Origin: Oenococcus kitaharae
Lineage (GTDB): Bacteria; Bacillota; Bacilli; Lactobacillales; Lactobacillaceae
DNA: 64,000 nucleotides
Direction of reading: 5' to 3'
NCBI RefSeq assembly: GCF_025758695.1
Contig: NZ_JANJQP010000003.1
Location: 124,001-188,000 of the forward strand
Below, in pieces: positions 7,468 through 15,496 of the stretch. Within the stretch, counting starts at the first letter, position 1. Every line of letters starts with the position of its first letter. The position numbers were made by a program, and so were the translations under genes. The notes under the pieces are model-generated. The model had not been told where the DNA came from and ran no database searches. It worked only from the letters and a program-made list of their open reading frames with translations.

Positions 7468-10311
7468 ATGAAACGAATCGATAAGATCGAGAGAAGCCTG
7501 AATGACAGCTGGGTCCAGCAGACGATTGATCAAGCAAAAAAACGACCCGGCAGCACAGCTGAAGAATTAGCTGCTCAGACACAAGTGAGCCGTGCGAATT
7601 GTTCTTTAGAATTAAATAAACTCGTGAGGCTCAAAAAAGCGGTGAAAATCAAGAGTTTTCCGGTACGTTTTCTGCCTATATCCTGGGTGCGGGAAAAATT
7701 CGGTATCTCAGATTTGGCTTATTATGAATTTACAGATTTACAGCAGCTGGAATCGAGCTTAACTGCTAAAGCAGCAGCTGGCGTACCAGCTAATGTATCT
7801 GCACAAAAAATCGCTATTGACCTCCATGGCGACCCATTTGCACAGGTCATCGGTGCCCAAGGGAGTTTGAAAAACGCCATTTCTCAAGCTAAAGCCGCCG
7901 CTTCCTATCCACCGCACGGCCTGCATATGCTGCTGGTCGGACAGACAGGTTCCGGGAAAACCTTCTTTGCGAGGAAAATTTACGATTTTGCCAAAGCCCG
8001 CGGCTTATTAAGTGCAGACGCGCCGATGATGGCTTTTAACTGTGCTGATTATTATAACAACCCTCAGTTGCTGATGTCTCAGCTTTTCGGTTACGTGAAA
8101 GGTGCTTATACAGGTGCTGACAAAGATACGCCTGGCCTAGTTGAACAAGCCGATCACGGCATCTTGCTGTTGGATGAAATTCATCGCCTGCCTCCTGAAG
8201 GACAGGAAATGCTGTTTTATTTCATTGATAACGGCCACTTCAGCCGCTTGGGCGAAAGCAGCAAGGATCGTACGGCCAATGTCTTAATTATTGGTGCCAC
8301 AACCGAGGATCCGGCTTCCGCACTCTTAAGTACTTTTCTGCGTCGGATTCCCATGACGATTCGTATTCCTTCTTTGGCCGAACGGACTTTATCCGAAAAG
8401 GTTTCTTTAGCCAAGTATTTGTTTCAACAAGAAGCGCAAAGAATCAAAAAACAGCTGGTAGTAGCCATTGATGTCTTGACGGCTTTGATTACGGTCAACA
8501 ATTACGGTAATGTTGGCCAACTAAAATCTCAGATTCAGCTGGTTTGTGCGCAAGCTTTTTTAAACAGTTTGAATACAACGGATAGGGTCTTAGTTAAAGT
8601 TAATGATCTGCCTGAAGAAATTCGCCAAGAATGGCTATCAAGCAGTTCTAATCTGAAAAAATCCAAGGAATTGCTGTCGCTCGTTGATACAAATACGGTT
8701 TTTAATGTCGACGGTTCGGCTGATCAGCCTGAGAATAGCGAAGGCAATATCTATAGCGAAATTGAAAACAAAGTCGGTTTGTTAAAGTCACACGGCGTTT
8801 CAGACGACGAAATTCACCAATATATCATGACTGATCTGCATTTGCACATCAAAAATTTCTTTGATCAAGGACGTGTCGAACAGAATTTAGCAAAATTTGT
8901 CTCGCCGGAATTACTGGATTTCACTCATGAGCTGAAAAAATTGGCCGAAGAAAAACTGCATACGCAGCTGGATCAGCGTTTTATCTATTATATGGGCATG
9001 CATATTGACGCTTTTTTCAAACGCGGCCTTAAAACAGACTTGCTGCTGGAACCGGAAATCCAAGAGATTAAAAAGAGCCATGCTAAAGAGTATCAAGTGG
9101 CCAAGTTGTTTGCTATGAGAATTAAAAGTAGTTTTGACGTTTACCTGCCGGATATTGAAGTCATTTACCTGACGATGCTGTTGGCTTCGATTGAGACACT
9201 GTCTGTTGACCACAAAGTTGGTGTGCTCGTGGTCTCGCATGGCAATAGTACGGCTTCTTCGATGGTGCAGGTAGCCAATGAATTGTTCGGCGGCCATTAT
9301 GCACAAGCGCTGGACATGCCGCTTAATTTGTCGCCGGAAGATATTTTTCGCAAGATGACTGCGATCGTACCTCGTTTGGATCAAGGCAAAGGCGTCCTGC
9401 TGCTCGTTGATATGGGTTCTTTAGCGATGTTAGAACAGCGTTTAACAGCCGAAACAGGCGTCGCAATTAAAACGATCGCAAATGTCACAACTTCGATTGT
9501 GCTGGATGTGATTCGCAAGGTGAATTATTTGAATATGGATCTTGGCTCGATTTATAATTCTGTCCGCGAAGATTTTCGCGAATTGGTGATGCAGGGCGAT
9601 CTGCCCAATGAAACTGCCGCACAAAAAGTGATTCTGGCTATTTGCACAACAGGCAGCGGGACTGCCAAAAAAATCCAGGACATATTGGAACAAATTATTC
9701 ACAGCAATACAAAGGAAGCAATCAGCGTTAAGACGGTTTCGGCTTTAAAAATGACGGAACAGATTGCTAAAATCGTACTTGACTATCAGGTCATCGCAGC
9801 TGTTGGGACAAAACGGCCAAGCCTGCCGGTACCTTACGTGTCGTTAGAGGAACTCATTGGTGGAAATGGCGAGGATGTGTTGAAGGCTGTCTTGCGCCAT
9901 GAACCAACTTTGCCTCAGCAGCAGCCTTCGTCTGACAAGACGATTGTGGCTTATGACTTATGCGAAGATATTTTAAAAGCACATTTGGTCTACTTGAATC
10001 CTTATTTAATTAATCAATTGCTGAATAATTGGATTGACCAGGTCCAGCAGCGTTTGAATCACCGTTTTTCCAATAGCCTGATTATCAAAAGTATTGTTCA
10101 TACGGCTTTTGCTTTTGAGCGTTCATTGCGTCAAGACAATTTGACTTTCACGGAACCGACCACCCCTGCCTTGGCGCGTGCGGAAAAATTTATTAGCCAG
10201 TCGCTGACTTATTATGAGAAAGAATTAGCTGTCACGCTGCCCTTGGACGAAAAGAAATATATTGCTTCGATATTTCTTGATGAAGGGGAAAGTGTTTCAA
10301 AGTTGTTTTAA
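7468..10311 (+). CDS. levR: LevR-type sigma-54 activator with PRD and PTS domains
   Basis: Transcriptional activator of 947 aa. In order: an N-terminal HTH region; an AAA+ domain with Walker A GQTGSGKT (about 158), the sigma-54 contact loop as GAYTGA instead of GAFTGA (about 211) and Walker B GILLLDEIH (about 235); a PRD (about 430-540); an EIIA(Man)-like domain with its His in VVSHGNS (about 590); an EIIB-like segment with Cys in ICTTGSG (about 725); and a second PRD (about 830-930). PRD phosphorylation by HPr and EII ties activity to carbon state. The start has GGAGGG upstream. It is followed directly by its probable target, a sigma-54 promoter and a mannose-family PTS. Confidence 0.93.
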   Translation: MKRIDKIERSLNDSWVQQTIDQAKKRPGSTAEELAAQTQVSRANCSLELNKLVRLKKAVKIKSFPVRFLPISWVREKFGISDLAYYEFTDLQQLESSLTAKAAAGVPANVSAQKIAIDLHGDPFAQVIGAQGSLKNAISQAKAAASYPPHGLHMLLVGQTGSGKTFFARKIYDFAKARGLLSADAPMMAFNCADYYNNPQLLMSQLFGYVKGAYTGADKDTPGLVEQADHGILLLDEIHRLPPEGQEMLFYFIDNGHFSRLGESSKDRTANVLIIGATTEDPASALLSTFLRRIPMTIRIPSLAERTLSEKVSLAKYLFQQEAQRIKKQLVVAIDVLTALITVNNYGNVGQLKSQIQLVCAQAFLNSLNTTDRVLVKVNDLPEEIRQEWLSSSSNLKKSKELLSLVDTNTVFNVDGSADQPENSEGNIYSEIENKVGLLKSHGVSDDEIHQYIMTDLHLHIKNFFDQGRVEQNLAKFVSPELLDFTHELKKLAEEKLHTQLDQRFIYYMGMHIDAFFKRGLKTDLLLEPEIQEIKKSHAKEYQVAKLFAMRIKSSFDVYLPDIEVIYLTMLLASIETLSVDHKVGVLVVSHGNSTASSMVQVANELFGGHYAQALDMPLNLSPEDIFRKMTAIVPRLDQGKGVLLLVDMGSLAMLEQRLTAETGVAIKTIANVTTSIVLDVIRKVNYLNMDLGSIYNSVREDFRELVMQGDLPNETAAQKVILAICTTGSGTAKKIQDILEQIIHSNTKEAISVKTVSALKMTEQIAKIVLDYQVIAAVGTKRPSLPVPYVSLEELIGGNGEDVLKAVLRHEPTLPQQQPSSDKTIVAYDLCEDILKAHLVYLNPYLINQLLNNWIDQVQQRLNHRFSNSLIIKSIVHTAFAFERSLRQDNLTFTEPTTPALARAEKFISQSLTYYEKELAVTLPLDEKKYIASIFLDEGESVSKLF

Positions 10312-10365
10312 ATTCCGGCCAACTTGTTTCAAAAAAATCGTAAATCGTTCCAAATAATCATCAGT

Positions 10366-10440
10366 TGTTTTAAAACACCCCTGTTCTGCTTTTTTTACGG
10401 ATGACAGAGGTATTTTTTTCGTCTTTTTTTGTTTAAAACA
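10366..10440. promoter_or_regulatory. Candidate upstream activating sites for LevR
   Basis: Palindrome TGTTTTAAAACA (10366-10377) and a related TGTTTAAAACA (10430-10440) precede the -24/-12 promoter by about 68 bp and 4 bp. Looser copies (TTGTTTTAAA near 10303 and CTTGTTTCAAAA near 10323) lie just upstream. LevR family activators use inverted-repeat UAS elements in this position. The assignment is by position and symmetry. Confidence 0.55.
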
Positions 10441-10444
10441 AGTC

Positions 10445-10460
10445 TGGCACGCTGTTTGCA
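10445..10460 (+). promoter_or_regulatory. Sigma-54 (-24/-12) promoter of the PTS operon
   Basis: TGGCAC (10445-10450), five bases, then TTGCA (10456-10460). This is an exact match to TGGCAC-N5-TTGCW with the GG and GC dinucleotides 12 bp apart. The EIIA start codon is 25 bp downstream with a GAGGAGG SD. Confidence 0.93.
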
Positions 10461-10485
10461 TGTAGATAAGTGAGGAGGAATAAGA

Positions 10486-10923
10486 ATGGTAACAATAATT
10501 CTGAGTGGTCACGGACAAGCAGCACCTGGTCTGCTAAGTGCTTTTGAGATGATTTTCGGTCACAGTGACCAGATTCATGTTGTGACATTTTCAAAGGGTG
10601 AGGGTGTTGATGATTTAAAAGCACATTATCAAACGGTCTTAGGCACATTAGCGCCAGGCAGCGAGGTTTTGTTTCTTGTCGATCTTTTTGGCGGCAGCCC
10701 CTACAACGCAGCGACGCAACTGGTCTATGGTCATACGGAGCGCGATATTGTAGCTGGAGTTAATCTGCCAATGCTGCTGGAGGCAGGTTCAATGCTGGCT
10801 GGATCACTGTCAGCTATCGTATCGCATCTGAAGGAAATTGCACCTGGAACTGTACGCGTCTTTAGTGACGAGATTAAAAGTGTGAACACGACAGCTAGCG
10901 ACGAAGGAGGGGATACATTATGA
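10486..10923 (+). CDS. PTS mannose-family EIIA component
   Basis: 145-aa cytoplasmic phosphocarrier of the mannose/fructose/sorbose family. It accepts phosphate from HPr on the N-terminal His within IILSGHGQAAPG (His9 region) and passes it to EIIB. The EIIA(Man) core LFGGSPYNAATQL is visible near residue 65. It is the first gene of a four-gene operon (A, B, C and D as separate proteins, unlike E. coli ManX). It overlaps EIIB by 4 bp and is expressed from the sigma-54 promoter just upstream. The sugar cannot be told from sequence; mannose, fructose or a related hexose are possible. Confidence 0.93.
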   Translation: MVTIILSGHGQAAPGLLSAFEMIFGHSDQIHVVTFSKGEGVDDLKAHYQTVLGTLAPGSEVLFLVDLFGGSPYNAATQLVYGHTERDIVAGVNLPMLLEAGSMLAGSLSAIVSHLKEIAPGTVRVFSDEIKSVNTTASDEGGDTL

Positions 10924-11405
10924 AAGTAACAGTGACAAGAATTGACGACCGTTATATCCACGGCCAGGTTTTGACCAAGTGGATCAAGTTGCTGCCGGCA
11001 GACCGTATTATCGTCGTTAGTAAAGAAGTTGCTGATGATCCGATGCGTAAAACACTGGTTTTGTCTGTGGCGCCGTCTAATGTGAAAGCCAGTGCAGTCA
11101 GCCCGGAAAAAATGGGGCGGGTGTTTCAAAACCCTAAATATGAAGATACAACAGCCATGCTGATTTTTGGTAATCCGACAGAATTGCTGGAGGCAGTTAA
11201 CGCTGGCGTTGGAGTTAAAAAAGTGAATGTTGGCGGTATGCGTTTTGCGCCGGACAAAATCCACGTGACAGAGTCAGTCAGTGTGACACCAGAGGATGTT
11301 AAGGCCTTTCGTGCACTGGCCGATAAAGGGATCAGTCTGGATCTGCAGCAGCTGCCGGGGGATGCCAGCAAAGACTTCATGAAAATCCTCGACGATAAAT
11401 CATAA
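10920..11405 (+). CDS. PTS mannose-family EIIB component
   Basis: 161-aa phosphotransferase subunit that transfers phosphate from EIIA to the incoming sugar. The phosphorylated His is in the N-terminal motif RIDDRYIHGQVLTKW (about residue 15). Length and C-terminal pattern match the family. The start ATG overlaps the EIIA stop (ATGA-type coupling). A GTG-started EIIC gene follows after 15 bp. Confidence 0.93.
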   Translation: MKVTVTRIDDRYIHGQVLTKWIKLLPADRIIVVSKEVADDPMRKTLVLSVAPSNVKASAVSPEKMGRVFQNPKYEDTTAMLIFGNPTELLEAVNAGVGVKKVNVGGMRFAPDKIHVTESVSVTPEDVKAFRALADKGISLDLQQLPGDASKDFMKILDDKS

Positions 11406-11420
11406 AGGAGATAACGGAAA

Positions 11421-12248
11421 GTGAATATTATACAGGGTATTTTAGTTTTGTTAGTGGCCGGCATTGCTGGCGTCGGTTCCGTTTTGGATGAAGGACAGAC
11501 GCATCGGCCGCTTGTTGCCTGCACGCTGGTGGGTTTGATTTTGGGCAACTTGAACATGGGCATCATTTTGGGCGGTACTTTGGAAATGATGGCCTTAGGC
11601 TGGATGAATGTCGGTCTGGCTATGGCACCGGATACCGCCTTGGCCTCAATTGTGTCAACGCTGCTGGTTATCAACACACACGCCAACATTGGTGAGGGTA
11701 TTGCGATTGCTGTGCCGCTGGCTGCAGCCGGTCAGGCATTAACGATCTTTGTTCGGACGATTGTGGTTTTCTTTGTTCATAAAGGTGATGATTTTGCCAA
11801 GAAGGGCAATTACCGCGCAATTGAATGGATGCATGTAATTTCCATGGGTCTGCAGGCATTGCGCGTGATGGTGCCGACAGCTATTGTCATGATGATTAGT
11901 ACGAGTGCTGTTGAGGCGGGATTAAAAGCAATTCCAACTGTTATCACAGGTGGTTTGCAGATTGCCGGCGGTATCATCGTGGTTGTCGGATATGCGATGG
12001 TGATCAACATGATGGATGTACCGCATTTGAAGCCTTTCTTCTATTTAGGATTCTTGTTTGCTGCATTTACGAACTTCAACCTAGTTGGTTTTGGCGGCTT
12101 GGGTTTGATCTTTGCTCTGCTTTACATCCAGCTGAAGTACAACAACAATAATGGAAACAATCATCATAGCAGCGGTACTAGTGAGAAACTGGCAACGGCT
12201 TCTGCTTCAAACGGCGATGATGACTTAGATGACGATTTGGATGATTGA
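11421..12248 (+). CDS. PTS mannose-family EIIC component
   Basis: 275-aa membrane subunit that forms the translocation channel with EIID. It starts with GTG after AAAGGAGATA. The N-terminal re-entrant signature region (GVGSVLDEGQTHRPLVACTL) and about six to seven hydrophobic segments are typical of ManY. The C-terminus carries a long low-complexity tail, first Asn/His/Ser-rich and ending in repeated Asp (DDDLDDDLDD), which is longer than in most EIIC proteins. EIIC of this family is also a receptor for class IIa bacteriocins in other lactic acid bacteria. Confidence 0.93.
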   Translation: MNIIQGILVLLVAGIAGVGSVLDEGQTHRPLVACTLVGLILGNLNMGIILGGTLEMMALGWMNVGLAMAPDTALASIVSTLLVINTHANIGEGIAIAVPLAAAGQALTIFVRTIVVFFVHKGDDFAKKGNYRAIEWMHVISMGLQALRVMVPTAIVMMISTSAVEAGLKAIPTVITGGLQIAGGIIVVVGYAMVINMMDVPHLKPFFYLGFLFAAFTNFNLVGFGGLGLIFALLYIQLKYNNNNGNNHHSSGTSEKLATASASNGDDDLDDDLDD

Positions 12249-12259
12249 GAGGAGACATA

Positions 12260-13093
12260 ATGGATAATGCAATAGCAAATACAGACACAAAAAAGACTTT
12301 AACCAAAAGCGATCTGCGCCACATGTACGTACGTTCCTGGTTTCTGCTTGGTTCATTTAACTTTGAGCGTGCGCAGAACATGGGCTACTGCTTTGTTATG
12401 ATTCCGGCTATCAAGCGCTTTTATGCACCGGGCAAAGAGCGTAATGAGGCTTTGGAACGGCACATGGAATGGTTTAACACACATCCTTGGCTGACAGCAC
12501 CTATCTTTGGTGTTACATCAGCCATGGAAGAGGAAAAAGCTAATGGCGGCAAGGTTGACGGCACTGCGATTGCCGCCATGAAAATCGGGCTCATGGGCCC
12601 GCTGGCTGGTGTCGGTGATCCACTGCTTTGGGGAACGGCAAGGCCAGTGCTGGCAGCTTTAGGTGCTGGTATTGCTAAAACAGGCAGTATCTTAGGGCCG
12701 CTTTTGTTCTTTGTTTTAATCAACGCCATTCGTCTTTCTATCAAGTGGTATCTGCTCAAGTACGGATATCAAAAAGGCAGTGAGATTATCAGCGATATGG
12801 CTGGCGATCGCATCAAGAAGCTGACTGAAGGCGCCTCTATCATGGGATTATTCGTCATGGGTGCTTTGGTCTCCAAGTGGACGACGATTAATATTCCTAT
12901 TGTTGCAACAAGGATTAGCGGCAAAACGCAAACGATACAAAATATATTGGATACGGTTCTGCCGGGCGCGTTGGCGCTGGTATTAACACTGTTTGTTTCT
13001 TGGCTGCTGAAAAAAGGCGTCAGTCCTTTGACAATTATCTTTGGTATTTTCGCTTTAGGTATTATCGGCAAGTGGTTAGGATTTCTTGGTTAA
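12260..13093 (+). CDS. PTS mannose-family EIID component
   Basis: 277-aa membrane subunit found only in the mannose PTS family. The N-terminal part is cytosolic (SDLRHMYVRSWFLLGSFNFERAQN), followed by the conserved MGPLAGVGDPLLWGTARP loop and C-terminal hydrophobic helices. ATG 12260 is preceded by GAGAGGAG; an in-frame TTG at 12245 sits on top of that SD and is unlikely. It is the last gene of the operon, closed by a strong terminator. Confidence 0.93.
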   Translation: MDNAIANTDTKKTLTKSDLRHMYVRSWFLLGSFNFERAQNMGYCFVMIPAIKRFYAPGKERNEALERHMEWFNTHPWLTAPIFGVTSAMEEEKANGGKVDGTAIAAMKIGLMGPLAGVGDPLLWGTARPVLAALGAGIAKTGSILGPLLFFVLINAIRLSIKWYLLKYGYQKGSEIISDMAGDRIKKLTEGASIMGLFVMGALVSKWTTINIPIVATRISGKTQTIQNILDTVLPGALALVLTLFVSWLLKKGVSPLTIIFGIFALGIIGKWLGFLG

Positions 13094-13107
13094 ATCGTTG
13101 TTTGTAC

Positions 13108-13138
13108 AAATCTGCTCTGAAAGGAGCAGATTTTTTTT
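13108..13138 (+). terminator. Intrinsic terminator of the PTS operon
   Basis: AAATCTGCTC (13108-13117) pairs perfectly with GAGCAGATTT (13124-13133) and is followed by eight T residues (13131-13138). Confidence 0.92.
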
Positions 13139-13178
13139 GGCTGCTTTTCGTTTTGATCATAGCAGCGGCTGTTGTAAG

Positions 13179-14420
13179 ATGAAGGAAACCTTGGCAGCCT
13201 TGTTGACACAATTGGAACACTGGCAGAACGCGATGAACAAAGTTTCTTTCTTTGCAGCTTTTTATGCAGCTTTGAAAAAAATGCTGCCTTTTGTCGTTGT
13301 GACGGTTTTTTTCCACCTGTTTGTGTCTATTTTCTTGACGCAACCGGGCTTTTTTCTGACCGTATTTAATATCAAACTACCGGCTTTTTTACAAGCTCCG
13401 GCAATCGAATTATCTCAATTGGACTTTTACTTGACGCGTCTGCTGCTGCCTTTGTTTGCTTTTTTCTATGCTAAGCATTTAATGGAGCCCCTTGACCATG
13501 ACAACCGCCATGATTTAATTCCTCTGGTTAATTTTATTGTGACTTTTTTGTTGTTCAGCAACGATTTTCTTTTTCAAGCTTCCGGCCAAAACCTGCTCGT
13601 TGTGGCAGCAGTCACTTTTGTGCTCACGCGCTGTATGCAGCTATTGATTCGGCATCCGAATACGTTTAATCGGCAATTATTGATCATGTTTTGTCTCTTA
13701 TGCCTGGTTTCGGCAGCCTTAGCGGCGGCATATCTTTTAAAAAATCACCAATTTGCCCAGATGGTTAATCTGGGACAGTGGTTTAATGACCGTTTTGTCT
13801 ACTTGCTGTCAACAAATTTTGCTGGTGTTCTCCTGCTGGCCATCACGGCGAGTCTTTTCTTGTGGCTGGGATTACCGGTACCACTGGCTTTAACACGTAA
13901 CACTTTTTCTCTTCCGGCAGCGATTGGTAATTTGAACGCTTCTTTGGACAATAAAGTTTCAACCGTGCCAAACGTCTTAAGCCTGCACACGCTTTATGAT
14001 GCTTTTGCAGTTTTTGGCGGCGTTTCGATGAGTTTCGCCTTAATTCTGCTTTTATTGTTGAAGGGGCGCGCGCAATCCAAAAAAATGGCTAAGATTGCTC
14101 TGTTGCCCAGCCTTTTTAATAGCAATCAGATTCTGGCCTTCGCACTGCCGATTTTTTTCAATCCTTTGCTGCTGCTGCCTGCTGTATTGGCACCTTTAGC
14201 AGCTGTATCGATCTCAGCAATTGCCTTAAAAATGAATTTGGTTAATCCTGCTGTTTATCAGCTTCCTCAGCGAACACCGAGTCTGTTCGTGGCTTTTTTA
14301 TCATCAGGTGCTGATTGGCGAAATCTGCTGCTGGTTGTTATCAATTTAGCAGTGGGGATGCTGATCTATTTTCCTTTTGTGAATCGCTGGTTAGAAAGGG
14401 ATCGCGATGAAAAAGATTAA
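13179..14420 (+). CDS. Orphan PTS EIIC-like membrane protein (lactose/cellobiose type)
   Basis: 413 aa with about ten hydrophobic segments. The organisation resembles CelB/LacE-type EIIC, with the PLALTRNTFSLPAAIG and FNSNQILAFALPIFFNPLLLLP regions corresponding to the substrate site. No EIIA or EIIB domain is fused or adjacent. A frame extending to 13086 would run through the PTS terminator, so ATG 13179 is preferred despite a weak SD (GTAAG). The next gene starts 14 bp before its stop, so the EIIC is co-translated with a membrane-anchored hydrolase rather than a phospho-glycosidase. It may transport a non-phosphorylated compound or borrow an EIIB from elsewhere. Confidence 0.75.
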   Translation: MKETLAALLTQLEHWQNAMNKVSFFAAFYAALKKMLPFVVVTVFFHLFVSIFLTQPGFFLTVFNIKLPAFLQAPAIELSQLDFYLTRLLLPLFAFFYAKHLMEPLDHDNRHDLIPLVNFIVTFLLFSNDFLFQASGQNLLVVAAVTFVLTRCMQLLIRHPNTFNRQLLIMFCLLCLVSAALAAAYLLKNHQFAQMVNLGQWFNDRFVYLLSTNFAGVLLLAITASLFLWLGLPVPLALTRNTFSLPAAIGNLNASLDNKVSTVPNVLSLHTLYDAFAVFGGVSMSFALILLLLLKGRAQSKKMAKIALLPSLFNSNQILAFALPIFFNPLLLLPAVLAPLAAVSISAIALKMNLVNPAVYQLPQRTPSLFVAFLSSGADWRNLLLVVINLAVGMLIYFPFVNRWLERDRDEKD

Positions 14421-15264
14421 AAATGTGTCTGCTGGATTATTTCTGCTGCTTTTCTCACTGGCATCGTTGTTCGTCGGCCGCAATTGGGTGCGGCAGAGTA
14501 TTCAAAACCAGGCAGTTGTCTATAATTCTAGATTGAATCCTACGATTATGATTCCTGGCTCGGCTGCCAGCAATACGCGTTTTAATAACTTGATTCTAAT
14601 TCTGAACAGCAAAAGTACGCCGCACTCTTTATTGCGCGTCAGAGTCAATACGAATAACACAATTACTTATTCCGGCCGTATCAAAGCTAATGACCAGCAG
14701 CCTTATATTGTGATTGGTTTTCAAAATAACAGCGATGGTTATGAGACGATTAAGCGTCAGGCACGTTGGCTGAATTTAGCCATGCAGGCTTTGCAGAAAC
14801 GTTATCATTTCAATCATTTCAATGCCTTTGGTCACTCCAATGGTGGATTAGATTGGACAATTTACTTAGAAAATTACTTTAACAGCAAAAAAAATACGGT
14901 TGGTACTTTGATGACTGTTGGTTCACCCTACAATTTTTCTGAAAGTTCGCCCAATGATCGGACACAGTTGCTAACCGATTTGATAAAAAGGCGTCATCAT
15001 CTACCGCCTTCTCTTGTTGTATATTCGATTGCCGGCACTGAGACCTACAAAGATGATGGGATTGTGCCGATCGAGAGTGTCCTTGCCGGCCGCTATATTT
15101 TTCAAAACGTTGTTCATTCTTATACGCAAATTACGGTTTCTGGCGCTGATTCTCAACATTCTGACCTACCCACTAATCCACAAATCATTGAATTAATTCA
15201 AAGACGTATCCTTGATTTTCCAATTTCCCCATTGCCGAATACGAATAATGGTGGGACCAACTAA
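14407..15264 (+). CDS. DUF915 alpha/beta hydrolase, exported
   Basis: 285 aa with an N-terminal signal anchor (MKKIKNVSAGLFLLLFSLASLFVG), so it should act outside the membrane. The alpha/beta-hydrolase nucleophile elbow GHSNGG (Ser about 143), the acid in YKDDGIVP and the His in QHSDLP form the expected triad of DUF915 proteins, which are lipase-like enzymes of lactic acid bacteria with poorly known substrates. The start overlaps the orphan EIIC by 14 bp with AGAAAGGGAT as SD. It is followed by the dlt promoter. Confidence 0.85.
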   Translation: MKKIKNVSAGLFLLLFSLASLFVGRNWVRQSIQNQAVVYNSRLNPTIMIPGSAASNTRFNNLILILNSKSTPHSLLRVRVNTNNTITYSGRIKANDQQPYIVIGFQNNSDGYETIKRQARWLNLAMQALQKRYHFNHFNAFGHSNGGLDWTIYLENYFNSKKNTVGTLMTVGSPYNFSESSPNDRTQLLTDLIKRRHHLPPSLVVYSIAGTETYKDDGIVPIESVLAGRYIFQNVVHSYTQITVSGADSQHSDLPTNPQIIELIQRRILDFPISPLPNTNNGGTN

Positions 15265-15284
15265 ACTTATTTTTTGTTACAAAT

Positions 15285-15313
15285 TTGCAATAGAGATGTA
15301 ATTAATGTAACAT
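15285..15313 (+). promoter_or_regulatory. Promoter of the dlt operon
   Basis: -35 TTGCAA (15285-15290), 17 bp, -10 TAACAT (15308-15313), 27 bp before dltX. An inverted repeat TGTTAC (15275-15280) / GTAACA (15307-15312) brackets the promoter and may be an operator. Confidence 0.6.
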
Positions 15314-15340
15314 GATTTGAGATTACGAAAAGGAGAAGGC

Positions 15341-15487
15341 GTGAAGATTTTGTTTGATTTTTTCCATCGTCCAGCCGTTCAATTTTTGTTAGAAACAGTA
15401 TTTTATTTTGTCGTGCTGGTCATTTTGCTTTATTTATATGGATATACCGGTATTAACGATGGCGGATTTATCTATAACGAGTTTTAA
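15341..15487 (+). CDS. dltX: D-alanyl-lipoteichoic acid biosynthesis protein DltX
   Basis: 48 aa starting with GTG behind AAGGAGAAGG. It has one transmembrane helix (FYFVVLVILLYLYGY) and ends in the conserved motif FIYNEF, which in the Dlt pathway acts at the extracellular face with DltB and DltD to hand D-alanine to teichoic acid. Size, position as first gene of the operon and the C-terminal motif identify it although the reading frame is very short. The stop is 9 bp before the dltA ATG. Confidence 0.92.
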   Translation: MKILFDFFHRPAVQFLLETVFYFVVLVILLYLYGYTGINDGGFIYNEF

Positions 15488-15496
15488 CAGGTGATT

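Noticed and set aside
8911-9384. 157-aa antisense frame inside levR (also 9442-9702 and 8217-8414)
   Set aside because: No SD, composition reflects the complement of the conserved PRD/EIIA coding sequence; levR is intact on the other strand.
10731-11264. 177- and 187-aa minus-strand frames across the EIIA/EIIB/EIIC genes (10731-11264, 11126-11689)
   Set aside because: Shadows of well-conserved PTS genes, without ribosome binding sites.
13086-13179. Longer N-terminus for the orphan EIIC
   Set aside because: Would place the PTS operon terminator hairpin inside the coding region and adds a non-family sequence.
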